A stretch of 64,000 bases of DNA from Prevotella corporis DSM 18810 = JCM 8529 (GTDB lineage: Bacteria > Bacteroidota > Bacteroidia > Bacteroidales > Bacteroidaceae), in NCBI RefSeq assembly GCF_000430525.1, contig NZ_KE387156.1:1-64000 (forward strand), in the 5' to 3' direction. A model generated the notes under the pieces. It was not told the origin of the DNA, did no database searches, and saw nothing but the letters and a program-made list of their open reading frames with translations. Below, in pieces: positions 9,201-15,228 of the stretch (position 1 is its first letter; each line of letters begins with the position of its first letter). The position numbers were made by a program, and so were the translations under genes.

Positions 9201-9868
9201 TGGATATAGTAGTCGGCGAAAGTGTAATCCCATTCCTTTACTGCCCTCCAGTCCATGGAGTCGCGCTTCATATTGCGAATAACGTCCTCTGCATCGTAGA
9301 GCCATCCGGCTTCAACGTATGACTTTGCGAGCCATGCCCGTGCCTTTCCGAAGATGGCAGGCTGCCCCTTGTAGAGTCTGCTCATGTAGGAAAAGGTGGT
9401 TGCTGCGTCCTCAAACGAACCCTTGTGGAACTGCGACCGCCCCATGAGCATCCATGCTTTCCATAGAAACGGATTGTATTCCCTGCGTGAGAGCCATTCT
9501 ATATCTTTCTCAGTCTTTCTCCTTTTCTTGTTCCATTCTGGCCGACGCTTGATACTGTGGCGTGCAATGGCTTTCTCGGCTTTCTCCACGGCGCGCTCAA
9601 AGTTGCCTTTTCCTATGTCGCGGCTGTTCTTGTTGCCGACCGTATAGAGTGGAATCATCTCTGTGAAGTTGTCTTTATTGCCATTTTCTTTTTCCAACGA
9701 ACCGTCGATATATGCCTGAGCGCCATTGTAATACGTGTTGTACTTGGCATTGAATGAGTGCCACCAACGCGTCTGTGCGGTGTTTTTCTTGGTAGAGCAA
9801 CCGACGATGATTATTGCAAGCACTACCAGCAATAATATGGGGATATGTTTTTTACAAGATGGATTCAC
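6284..9868 (-). CDS. porW: PorW/SprE-family TPR lipoprotein
   Basis: PorW (SprE) is an outer-membrane-associated TPR lipoprotein needed for type IX secretion and gliding in relatives. This 1194-residue protein has a lipobox ending at Cys24 (IIVGC), then the family-typical stretch STKKNTAQTRWWHSFNAKYN. Many TPR-like helical repeats fill about residues 120-800, interrupted by a Glu/Gln/Lys-rich linker near 435-480. The last 220 or so residues form a Pro/Lys/Thr/Glu-rich low-complexity tail with recurrent IIPxEE-like motifs and an acidic end, DFDLDDEYYDLDGF. It sits 64 nt after the small membrane gene and 48 nt before porX. Family membership is firm; whether T9SS is active here cannot be told from this window. 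Confidence 0.85.
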   Translation of the reverse strand: MNPSCKKHIPILLLVVLAIIIVGCSTKKNTAQTRWWHSFNAKYNTYYNGAQAYIDGSLEKENGNKDNFTEMIPLYTVGNKNSRDIGKGNFERAVEKAEKAIARHSIKRRPEWNKKRRKTEKDIEWLSRREYNPFLWKAWMLMGRSQFHKGSFEDAATTFSYMSRLYKGQPAIFGKARAWLAKSYVEAGWLYDAEDVIRNMKRDSMDWRAVKEWDYTFADYYIHTGELEKAIPYLRKVIKHEMRRKQKAREWYLMGQIQAALGNKEAAYTAFKRVIRSNPPYELEFNARIAASEVMAAGQAKQTIARLKRMASSDNNKDYLDQVYYAIGNIYLAEKDTMNAIYAYEAGNEKATRSGVEKGVLLLHLGDLYWAKERFGDARRCYNTALGLLDKDRKDYAQLSERSKILDKLTPYTDAVQLQDSLQYLAKCPEKERLAAIDRVIDALKKKEKEERNRQAEQESQKEQAANSGIGTNNVGNNRLQIENKQQQGSTWYFYNPMAIQQGKATFQRLWGKRENTDDWQRVNKTVVGGIGLTTEQDNLTDEQRDSIAREEAKLDSINNKTDSVKNDPHKREFYLAQIPFTPDQLQASNKILEDGLHHSGVIFKDRLDNLNLAEKALRRVSDSYPDYEKMDDVYYHLYLLYMRKNQPETANTYISKLKSQYPKSEWTAVLTDPYFKQNAKFGVQMEDSLYSATYEAFKHNRFGEVEGNRKISDTRFPRGANRDKFLFIGGLSKLNNGNIEGCVTDMKTVVEKFPKSRISEMAGMIVNGVQAGKKIRSGKFDLGDVWNYRTNVLNDSDSIKQVKFTVERDIDFKFLLVYHPDSLNENKLLFEMARFNFTNFLVRNFEIEIEDIEGLHQMQLSGFRSFDEAYQYARQLFSSQNVVAQMSKDTRGIIISEKNLQLIGTTFSYKDYDDFYAKNFAPLTVTKRYLLSEPAERATPREKEKDLQEEIESRNPTERDLNIKDQMNGEVDNGMTIPMEEDKAKPDNTPANGMIIPSEESAKPKDASAISSPKVIIPVEEPAANTSKTEFIIPMDEPSQNIGPDNNRTTATSKEQKAQTPVPTHQPSTPQPSTTKKEGADMPTNETIIAVDDNTFEVPIDKPTPVKKDENKSIAPANSGKALTNKPTPPTPKTKKDKPSAPKAQPKKPANEGPVIYFEEEQKPNTDKKNPDDKSQPALDFDLDDEYYDLDGF

Positions 9869-9932
9869 GTATATTTAACTCAAATGAGAGTGCTTTTATT
9901 GTCTTTTACGAGGATTAAGTTGCAGTCTGATC

Positions 9933-10331
9933 CTATCCTTCAATCAATGTAATCAGTTCGTCTTTCACCTGATTGGGTATGTTGATTCCCCTTAAGATGA
10001 GGCTTCGGTTCCAGCTTTTGGCCTCTTCGGGGCGCATGGTGTAGAGAATTTCCCGAAATTCGTCAGCTTCCTCGTTTGAGTAGTCGCTTGAGTCTCTTCC
10101 ATTGAAGCGGTCGAGTTCTTCGTCGTCAAAGTATTCAATCTCTTTCGTTGCAGCTTCCATCATGCAAGTCTGCTCACAACTTTCGTCAAGCCCAGTGCAA
10201 GTGTTGCAGTCGCCAGAGGCATGATGAATCACATCGGGCTCATCGCTGCTGCGTCGTGCAAAGATTGTGGCGATACCCACAAGAATTCCAAGTCCGACGA
10301 TGGCTGATACACCTATTAAAATAATGTCCAT
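9933..10331 (-). CDS. Small single-span membrane protein with a four-cysteine cluster
   Basis: This 132-residue protein has one N-terminal hydrophobic segment (about residues 4-25), a basic stop (ARR), a four-cysteine cluster (Cys42, 45, 52 and 56, spacing C-x2-C-x6-C-x3-C) and an acidic C-terminal half. The cluster could bind a metal or Fe-S centre; that is inference from spacing only. It lies between aroA (16 nt upstream) and porW (64 nt downstream) in the same direction, so co-transcription is likely. I recognise it as a conserved Bacteroidales hypothetical but know of no established function. Confidence 0.75.
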   Translation of the reverse strand: MDIILIGVSAIVGLGILVGIATIFARRSSDEPDVIHHASGDCNTCTGLDESCEQTCMMEAATKEIEYFDDEELDRFNGRDSSDYSNEEADEFREILYTMRPEEAKSWNRSLILRGINIPNQVKDELITLIEG

Positions 10332-10346
10332 TTGTTCTGTTGCGTG

Positions 10347-11600
10347 CTATTGTTGCTTAACGATGTTGAACCCCGCTTTCTCCAATTCGTCCCAATAGTG
10401 TGGGTATGACTTTGTTACAACTTCCGGATGGTTGATTTTTATCTCGCCCAACTGTATGCAGAGCGGCGCAAATGCCATTGCTATGCGGTGGTCTTTGTAG
10501 GTGTCGATGACGACAGGCTCTGTTTTTTCGCAACGCTCACCGTCCCAAACCATCTCGGAATCGTTAATATCGTTGATGACGTAGCCCAGTTTTGCCATCT
10601 CGTTCTTCATTGCCTCGATGCGGTCGGTTTCCTTAATCTTGAGATTATGTAGTCCAGTGAATCGGAAATGGATGTTCATCACTGGGCAGAGGGCTATGAG
10701 AGTCTGTGCCAAATCGGGTTGATTGGTGAGATTGTACTCAAATCTGGGCAGCGTGCGGGGGTAGCGTTTGATGCTTACATCTGTGAGTTTGTCAAGGTCT
10801 TTGTGTGCGAATGTGGTCTTGATGCCCAGCAGCGAGAAAATGTATTTCACGGCAGAGTCACCCTGTCTTGAGCCGTTTTGCAATCCAGAGAAAGTGATTT
10901 GCGAATCAGTGTCGTCCATTAGTGTCAGAATCTCATACCAATAACCTGCCGAAGTCCAGTCGTTTTCAATGACGTATTCGCGTTCGATGTACGGTTTTGC
11001 TCCTACTTTTATTGTATCGACGTCGGTCCACTCTACTTCGGCGCCATATTCTTGCATCAGGTGGATGGTGAGGTCGATATAGGGGCGTGAGACGATGTCG
11101 CCTATAAGTTTCAATTCCAGCCCATTCTTCAGTGTCGGTCCAATCATGAGCAAGGCCGAGATGTACTGCGAGCTTACGTTGCCTACTATTTCGAGTTGTC
11201 CGCCTTCCAGACATTTCCCCCTGATGCGGAGTGGGGGATAGCCTTCTTCTCCTAAATAGTCGATTTCGGCACCAAGGAATCTCAGTGCCTCCACGAGGAT
11301 ACCTATAGGACGCTGTCTCAACCGTTCGGTACCTGTCAGCGTGTGCTCACCTTCGGTCACGCTCAGATAAGCCGTCATGAAACGCATGGCAGTGCCTGCT
11401 GCCATGAGGTCAATGGTCTCAGGCTTGTTCTTCAGTGCTTTGATGATGACTTCTGTATCGTCGCAATGCGAGAGATTGCTGGGGGCGACTTTTCCTCCAG
11501 CCAATGCGTGGATGATCAGTGCGCGGTTGCTGATGCTCTTTGAGGGAGGAAGGTTGATGGTTGAGTCGATATGATTGGGTGGTGTGATTGTATATTGCAT
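10347..11600 (-). CDS. aroA: 3-phosphoshikimate 1-carboxyvinyltransferase (EPSP synthase)
   Basis: AroA transfers enolpyruvyl from PEP to shikimate-3-phosphate, the sixth step of the shikimate pathway. The 417-residue product shows PPSKSISNRALI near residue 18, GTAMRFMTAY, RQRPIGILVEALRFLGAEI, IKETDRIEAMKNEMAKLG and DHRIAMAFAP, all expected substrate-contact motifs. The length is slightly below the usual 425-440. It is the first gene of the minus-strand run leading through porW and porX to tsaE. I could not find a clear promoter in the AT-rich 160 bp ahead of it. Confidence 0.94.
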   Translation of the reverse strand: MQYTITPPNHIDSTINLPPSKSISNRALIIHALAGGKVAPSNLSHCDDTEVIIKALKNKPETIDLMAAGTAMRFMTAYLSVTEGEHTLTGTERLRQRPIGILVEALRFLGAEIDYLGEEGYPPLRIRGKCLEGGQLEIVGNVSSQYISALLMIGPTLKNGLELKLIGDIVSRPYIDLTIHLMQEYGAEVEWTDVDTIKVGAKPYIEREYVIENDWTSAGYWYEILTLMDDTDSQITFSGLQNGSRQGDSAVKYIFSLLGIKTTFAHKDLDKLTDVSIKRYPRTLPRFEYNLTNQPDLAQTLIALCPVMNIHFRFTGLHNLKIKETDRIEAMKNEMAKLGYVINDINDSEMVWDGERCEKTEPVVIDTYKDHRIAMAFAPLCIQLGEIKINHPEVVTKSYPHYWDELEKAGFNIVKQQ

Positions 11601-11713
11601 TGCTTAAGTGTCTTTATTGTGTCTAAAATGGGGTGGGTACATCGTGTGTACTTGCTTATTTTCATACAAAAATACAAAATAAACTTGTGAACAGTGAAAA
11701 ACAACTCCAAAAG

Positions 11714-11745
11714 TTTGCTAATCTCTCAAAAAGTAACTAATTTTG
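11714..11745 (+). promoter_or_regulatory. Promoter of tRNA-Pro
   Basis: TTTG at 11714-11717 and TAATTTTG at 11738-11745 are separated by exactly 20 nt, a good Bacteroidetes -33/-7 pair. The predicted start near 11750 is about 12 nt before the mature tRNA 5' end. Confidence 0.75.
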
Positions 11746-11761
11746 CATCACTTAAACTTTT

Positions 11762-11836
11762 CGGGATGTAGTTCAGTAGGTTTAGAATGCCGGTCTGGGG
11801 GACCGGTGGTCGCTGGTTCGAGTCCAGTCATCCCGA
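11762..11836 (+). tRNA. tRNA-Pro (anticodon GGG)
   Basis: The cloverleaf is complete. The acceptor stem CGGGATG pairs with CATCCCG, the anticodon stem CCGGT pairs with ACCGG, and the seven-nt loop CTGGGGG gives anticodon GGG, reading CCC and CCU. The T-stem GCTGG pairs with CCAGT around TTCGAGT. The discriminator is A. CCA is not encoded (ACA follows the stem), so the 3' end must be added by the CCA-adding enzyme, whose gene is also in this window. It has its own promoter and terminator. Confidence 0.95.
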
Positions 11837-11842
11837 CAATTT

Positions 11843-11884
11843 GGCGACAAGTGATGGATTTCACTTGTCGCCATTCTTTTGTTT
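11843..11884 (+). terminator. Intrinsic terminator of tRNA-Pro
   Basis: A perfect 12-bp stem, GGCGACAAGTGA at 11843-11854 with TCACTTGTCGCC at 11861-11872, has a 6-nt loop and is followed by the T-rich ATTCTTTTGTTT. It begins 7 nt after the tRNA 3' end. Confidence 0.9.
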
Positions 11885-12037
11885 AATGGCTTGTTGGCGA
11901 CATTGCGGTAAGGCTCTTGAAGAGGTGCGTGAGCAAATCGGTATGATAGCTTTAGAGGCACAGGTAGGAAGTGAAAAGCGGTAGGTTACAATAATTTACA
12001 TCTTTCTGGATAATGTAAATTATAAGTGGTTGAAAAT

Positions 12038-12142
12038 CAGTGTGATAGCTTTTGGTATCCGAAAGCTTACCTTTCGTGTGACGAAAGCTGACCTTTCGGC
12101 GTGCAATAGGTGAGCTATTGCAAGGCGAAAGGTCAGTGATGA
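12038..12142. repeat. 22-nt phased palindromic array B (5 units)
   Basis: Cores GATAG (12044, degenerate), CTTAC (12066), CTGAC (12088), GTGAG (12110) and GTCAG (12132) are spaced exactly 22 nt apart. Three units are perfect or near-perfect hairpins: CGAAAG-CTTAC-CTTTCG, CGAAAG-CTGAC-CTTTCG and CAATAG-GTGAG-CTATTG. The third changes both arms together. The array lies in the 374-bp convergent gap between the tRNA terminator and the mltG stop. Nothing else is visible in that gap. Confidence 0.85.
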
Positions 12143-12210
12143 GATTGTGATTTGAAATTATTTTATAAATCGGGCTTGTCTCTCAATAGTTTGTTGGGTA
12201 CGGGCCACAA

Positions 12211-13245
12211 TTATTTTATGCCCCTGTCGGTCAGTGCCTTTGCATATCTCTTGGCATTCTCCTGATGCTCTTCGTAGGTCTCGGCAAAGTTGTGGGTGCC
12301 GCTGAAGTCCTCTTTTGCGCACATGTAGAGATAGTCGTGATGCACAAAGTTGAGCACCGCTTCAATGGCTGCTACCGATGGGATGCGAATTGGGCCAGGT
12401 GGCAGACCGTGGTATTTGTAGGTATTGTAAGGGCTGTCGTAGCTCAACCATTTGTGATAGATGCGGTGAGCCTCGAACTTTCCCAAAGCGAATTTCACCG
12501 TTGGGTCGGCCTGTAATGGCATGTCGGTGCGCAGACGGTTGATGTACATTCCGGCAATTCTCGGCATTTCGCCCTCGTTGTCGGTTTCCTCGTCAACGAT
12601 ACTGGCGAGTGTCATGATTTCCTCCTTGTTGAATCCAGTAGCGTTGGCTTTCTGTGTGCGTTCGAATGACCAGAACTTCTTATTCTCCTCGCTCATCTTT
12701 TCGAGGAATTTCTCTATCGAAGTGTTCCAGTAGAACTCATAGGTGTTTGGGATAAAGAGGGCCATAACCGTCTCTGGTGTGTAGCCGTATTTCTTGCATG
12801 TCTCGCTGGAGTTGAGGCTGTCGAGAAGTGCTTCCTTTGAGAACATGAGCTTTTCGCTTACACTCTTTGCAAGGTCGTCTTTCGTTCTGACAGATTGTAG
12901 GGTCAGTGATACGGGTGCCTGGCTTCCGTTCTTGAAGTGACGGAAGGTCTGCAATGCACCCGAACTGCTGATTTGATAGCGTCCAGTGCGAATGTGGTCC
13001 TTGTAGGAAGTCAGCTTTGCCAGCTGCTTGAATGTCCAGAGGCTGTGCTTTGTGGAGATAGGCTCCAGCTTTTGATAAACAGAGTCGATGTTGTCATCCT
13101 CATCAATGTAAACATATTCTTTGTCGCTTGTCCTCCCCATCGAAGAGAAGAAAAAGAAATAGACAATCAATAGCCCGATGAATGTCAGTCCGCCAATGAT
13201 TTTAAGCGATGTGCGGTTGCCTGTCTTGTGTTTTGACTTAGCCAT
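12211..13245 (-). CDS. mltG: Endolytic murein transglycosylase MltG
   Basis: MltG cleaves nascent peptidoglycan strands at the inner membrane and helps set glycan length. The 344-residue protein has a basic cytoplasmic N-terminus, one membrane span (about residues 16-36), a LysM-like region and the YceG catalytic domain with FIPNTYEFYW, ASIVDEET at 214-221, IAGMYINRL, LQADPTVKFALG and SPYNTYKYHGLPPGPI. The catalytic segment usually reads ASIVExET; here the first acidic residue is Asp218 rather than Glu. It is a single gene, divergent from the HAD gene; a minus-strand -7 box TATCTTTG lies at 13274-13267. Confidence 0.92.
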   Translation of the reverse strand: MAKSKHKTGNRTSLKIIGGLTFIGLLIVYFFFFSSMGRTSDKEYVYIDEDDNIDSVYQKLEPISTKHSLWTFKQLAKLTSYKDHIRTGRYQISSSGALQTFRHFKNGSQAPVSLTLQSVRTKDDLAKSVSEKLMFSKEALLDSLNSSETCKKYGYTPETVMALFIPNTYEFYWNTSIEKFLEKMSEENKKFWSFERTQKANATGFNKEEIMTLASIVDEETDNEGEMPRIAGMYINRLRTDMPLQADPTVKFALGKFEAHRIYHKWLSYDSPYNTYKYHGLPPGPIRIPSVAAIEAVLNFVHHDYLYMCAKEDFSGTHNFAETYEEHQENAKRYAKALTDRGIK

Positions 13246-13371
13246 GATAGTTGTTTTTTACGAGTGCAAAGATAATCATTTTGGATTGAATGACTTTAGG
13301 AGGGAGAGTAAAAAGACAACTGTTTTTTCTATTTTTAATATTGTGTTGGCAATTATTTGGCTTATACTTTG

Positions 13372-13379
13372 TACTTTTG
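13372..13379 (+). promoter_or_regulatory. -7 element for the HAD phosphatase gene
   Basis: TACTTTTG at 13372-13379 matches TAnnTTTG and lies 70 nt before the ATG at 13450. The -33 element is not unambiguous; GTTGGC and TTTGG lie upstream at non-ideal spacings. Confidence 0.5.
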
Positions 13380-13449
13380 CAGTCGTTAACAGGCTAATAG
13401 TGGCAGATAGGCGGTTTGCTATTGTTTATTTGTAAATATATAAGAAGAA

Positions 13450-14097
13450 ATGAGAGAATTTGAAACTTATGTTTTTGATTTGGACGGAACTTTGTTGGAG
13501 ACACTAAAAGACTTAGCTGCAAGTACAAATTTCGCTTTGAGGCAATACGATATGCCAGAACACTCCATCGAGGATGTGAGAATGTTCGTAGGCAATGGTG
13601 TGAAGAAACTCATGGAGCGGGCTATCCCGAACGGGTTGGATAATCCGAAGTTTGAAGAGGTTTATGCAACCTTCCGCCAACATTATCTTAATCATAATTT
13701 AGACACCACAAAGCCTTACGATGGTATTCCTGAATTGTTGCGTGAGCTGAAGGGTAGGGGGAAGAAGCTGGCCATTGTCAGCAATAAATTCTATGCTGCC
13801 ACTCAGGACCTCGCCCGTCATTTCTTTCCAGATACTATTGAAGTGGCTATCGGCGAAAGGGAGAATATCAAGAAGAAACCGGCCCCCGACACCGTTGTGG
13901 AGGCTCTACGCCAGCTTGGTGTTTCAAAGGAGGGGGCTGTCTATATTGGGGATAGCGACGTCGATATCATGACGGCGCGCAACAGTGGGCTACCTTGCGC
14001 CAGCGTACTCTGGGGGTTCCGCGATAAGGAGTTCCTCTTGGAACACGGGGCGACGTTCTTTGCCGACAAGCCAGATGACCTTCTGCCCGACGAATAG
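13450..14097 (+). CDS. HAD-family phosphatase, phosphoglycolate phosphatase-like
   Basis: This 215-residue haloacid-dehalogenase protein has the four family motifs: DLDGTL near residue 10 (nucleophile and acid), SNK near 115, KKPAPD near 143 and GDSDVD near 166. A helical cap lies between motifs 1 and 2 (subfamily IA). The pattern resembles Gph, which dephosphorylates 2-phosphoglycolate from DNA repair, but substrates of this subfamily vary and pyrophosphatase PpaX-type activity is possible. It is monocistronic and followed by a strong terminator. Confidence 0.82.
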   Translation: MREFETYVFDLDGTLLETLKDLAASTNFALRQYDMPEHSIEDVRMFVGNGVKKLMERAIPNGLDNPKFEEVYATFRQHYLNHNLDTTKPYDGIPELLRELKGRGKKLAIVSNKFYAATQDLARHFFPDTIEVAIGERENIKKKPAPDTVVEALRQLGVSKEGAVYIGDSDVDIMTARNSGLPCASVLWGFRDKEFLLEHGATFFADKPDDLLPDE

Positions 14098-14101
14098 GCA
14101 G

Positions 14102-14150
14102 AAAACAATAATGGGCAATTAAGAAAAACGACTTAATTGCCCATTGTTTT
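14102..14150 (+). terminator. Terminator after the HAD phosphatase gene
   Basis: The stem ATGGGCAATTAAG (14111-14123) pairs perfectly with CTTAATTGCCCAT (14132-14144). Outer AAAACA and TGTTTT can extend it, ending in a T-run at 14147-14150. It begins 4 nt after the stop codon and could also serve ribE from the other side. Confidence 0.85.
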
Positions 14151-14266
14151 AAGGAGTAGAGATACAAGAACTAAAATTGGAAGCTGTGAGTTGGCAAGTT
14201 TAGTCCAATCCTATTTTTTAGCGCTATCGCTGATGCTGACTTTTAATCCTGTATGCCGACTTATGA

Positions 14267-14872
14267 TTATTGTGTGAGATTGCTGAGCCTTGCAATGTAT
14301 TTTCCGAGAATATCAAACTCAATGTTGACGATAGTGCCAACCTTGATGTCGGCAAAGTTGGTGTTTTCCATCGTGTAGGGGATAATTGCCACCTTGAAAG
14401 TGTTCTCGGTGGGCTCGCAGACTGTGAGTGATACGCCGTTGATGGTGACAGATCCTTTATCGACAGTAAAATAACCGCGACGCGCCATCTCCGCGTCTTG
14501 CTTGTATTCAAATGTGAAGTAGGTGCTGCCGTCGGCATTTTCCATGTTGATGCATTTGGCAGTCTCATCCACATGCCCCTGAACGATGTGGCCGTCGAGC
14601 CGTCCGTTCATTATCATTGACCTCTCAACATTCACGCGACTGCCTACTTCAAGAAGTCTGAGATTCGACCTTTCAAGAGTTTCCTTCATCGCTGTGACGG
14701 TGTAGGTGTCACCTTTCAGACGGACAACCGTCAGGCAAACACCATTGTGCGCAATGCTCTGATCGATTTTCAGCTCATCAGTGAATGAGCATTTCAGTGT
14801 GAAATCTATATTTTCCTGATAGCGGTCGATGGCAACTACTTGTGCCATTTCCTCAACAATGCCTGAGAACAT
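14267..14872 (-). CDS. ribE: Riboflavin synthase, alpha subunit
   Basis: The enzyme dismutates two 6,7-dimethyl-8-ribityllumazine molecules into riboflavin and the pyrimidine precursor. It is 201 residues from ATG 14872, chosen because MFSGIVEEMAQV is the family N-terminus; an upstream in-frame ATG at 14902 would add ten unrelated residues. Two lumazine-binding halves are seen, with NGVCLTV in the first and GSVTINGVSLTV in the second, and DGHIVQGHVD bridging. It stands alone, away from other rib genes. Its likely transcript starts near 15185, giving a long structured leader with a terminator 55 nt ahead of the ATG. Confidence 0.93.
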   Translation of the reverse strand: MFSGIVEEMAQVVAIDRYQENIDFTLKCSFTDELKIDQSIAHNGVCLTVVRLKGDTYTVTAMKETLERSNLRLLEVGSRVNVERSMIMNGRLDGHIVQGHVDETAKCINMENADGSTYFTFEYKQDAEMARRGYFTVDKGSVTINGVSLTVCEPTENTFKVAIIPYTMENTNFADIKVGTIVNIEFDILGKYIARLSNLTQ

Positions 14873-14917
14873 AATTACAATATAGTTTTGTTTTTGGCCC
14901 AAAAGCCTCAGATGTGA

Positions 14918-14955
14918 TTAAAAATTAGGGTGAGGTCTCTGTGAGGCCTCACCCT
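14918..14955 (-). terminator. Terminator-like hairpin upstream of ribE
   Basis: On the minus strand AGGGTGAGG pairs perfectly with CCTCACCCT (14955-14947 and 14935-14927) around an 11-nt loop, followed by AATTTTTAAT (14926-14918). It either ends a small RNA that starts near 15185 or acts as an attenuator in the ribE leader. Confidence 0.75.
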
Positions 14956-15185
14956 GTATGCCCCTCAAGAGAGAGGATTTTGAAAAGTCGTACCGATGAT
15001 GTGATGAAAAGTCCGAGTATCAATGATAAGAGAGTTCTCCGTCTTTGTAATCCACTGGCCTTGCGGCTTAGTCGCGGAATGCGATTTATGTGGCCCGCCA
15101 TTAACCGAAGAAGTCATCTCGGTTTTCTGATTTATTTGATGACTATCCCGATCGAATCGATACGACTAATGCGTGTCCTTTCTAA
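14918..15185 (-). ncRNA. Candidate structured leader or small RNA upstream of ribE
   Basis: A strong promoter at 15219-15189 and a terminator at 14955-14918 bound a minus-strand transcript of about 265 nt with no convincing ORF. Visible helices include AGTCATC with GATGACT (7 bp), AACCGA with TCGGTT (6 bp), TCGC with GCGA inside a GCGG/CCGC pair, and the terminal 9-bp stem. The FMN riboswitch signature is absent, as are the RNase P, tmRNA and SRP hallmarks. Its place between lpdA (44 nt downstream of its stop) and ribE allows either an independent sRNA or a cis-regulatory leader of ribE. Confidence 0.5.
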
Positions 15186-15188
15186 GTG

Positions 15189-15219
15189 CAAAGATAGCAC
15201 TTTTTTTCCATGTGCCAAA
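15189..15219 (-). promoter_or_regulatory. Strong promoter for the ribE leader or small RNA
   Basis: TTTG (15219-15216) and TATCTTTG (15196-15189) are separated by exactly 19 nt on the minus strand. The predicted start is near 15185, 313 nt ahead of the ribE ATG. The promoter lies just downstream of lpdA, so ribE need not depend on the gcv operon. Confidence 0.75.
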
Positions 15220-15228
15220 TATTTGAAC

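Noticed and set aside
11787..11984. 65-codon plus-strand ORF overlapping tRNA-Pro
   Set aside because: It starts inside the tRNA and runs through the terminator hairpin; no domain is seen.
12038..12142. Repeat arrays as CRISPR arrays
   Set aside because: The period is 22 nt, repeats and spacers are 5-6 nt palindromic pieces, there is no constant long repeat, and no cas gene is in the window.
14873..15228. FMN riboswitch ahead of ribE
   Set aside because: The conserved RFN helices and the characteristic AGGGTGAAATTCCC-type start are absent, although AGGGTGAGG looks similar at first sight; that is the terminator stem.
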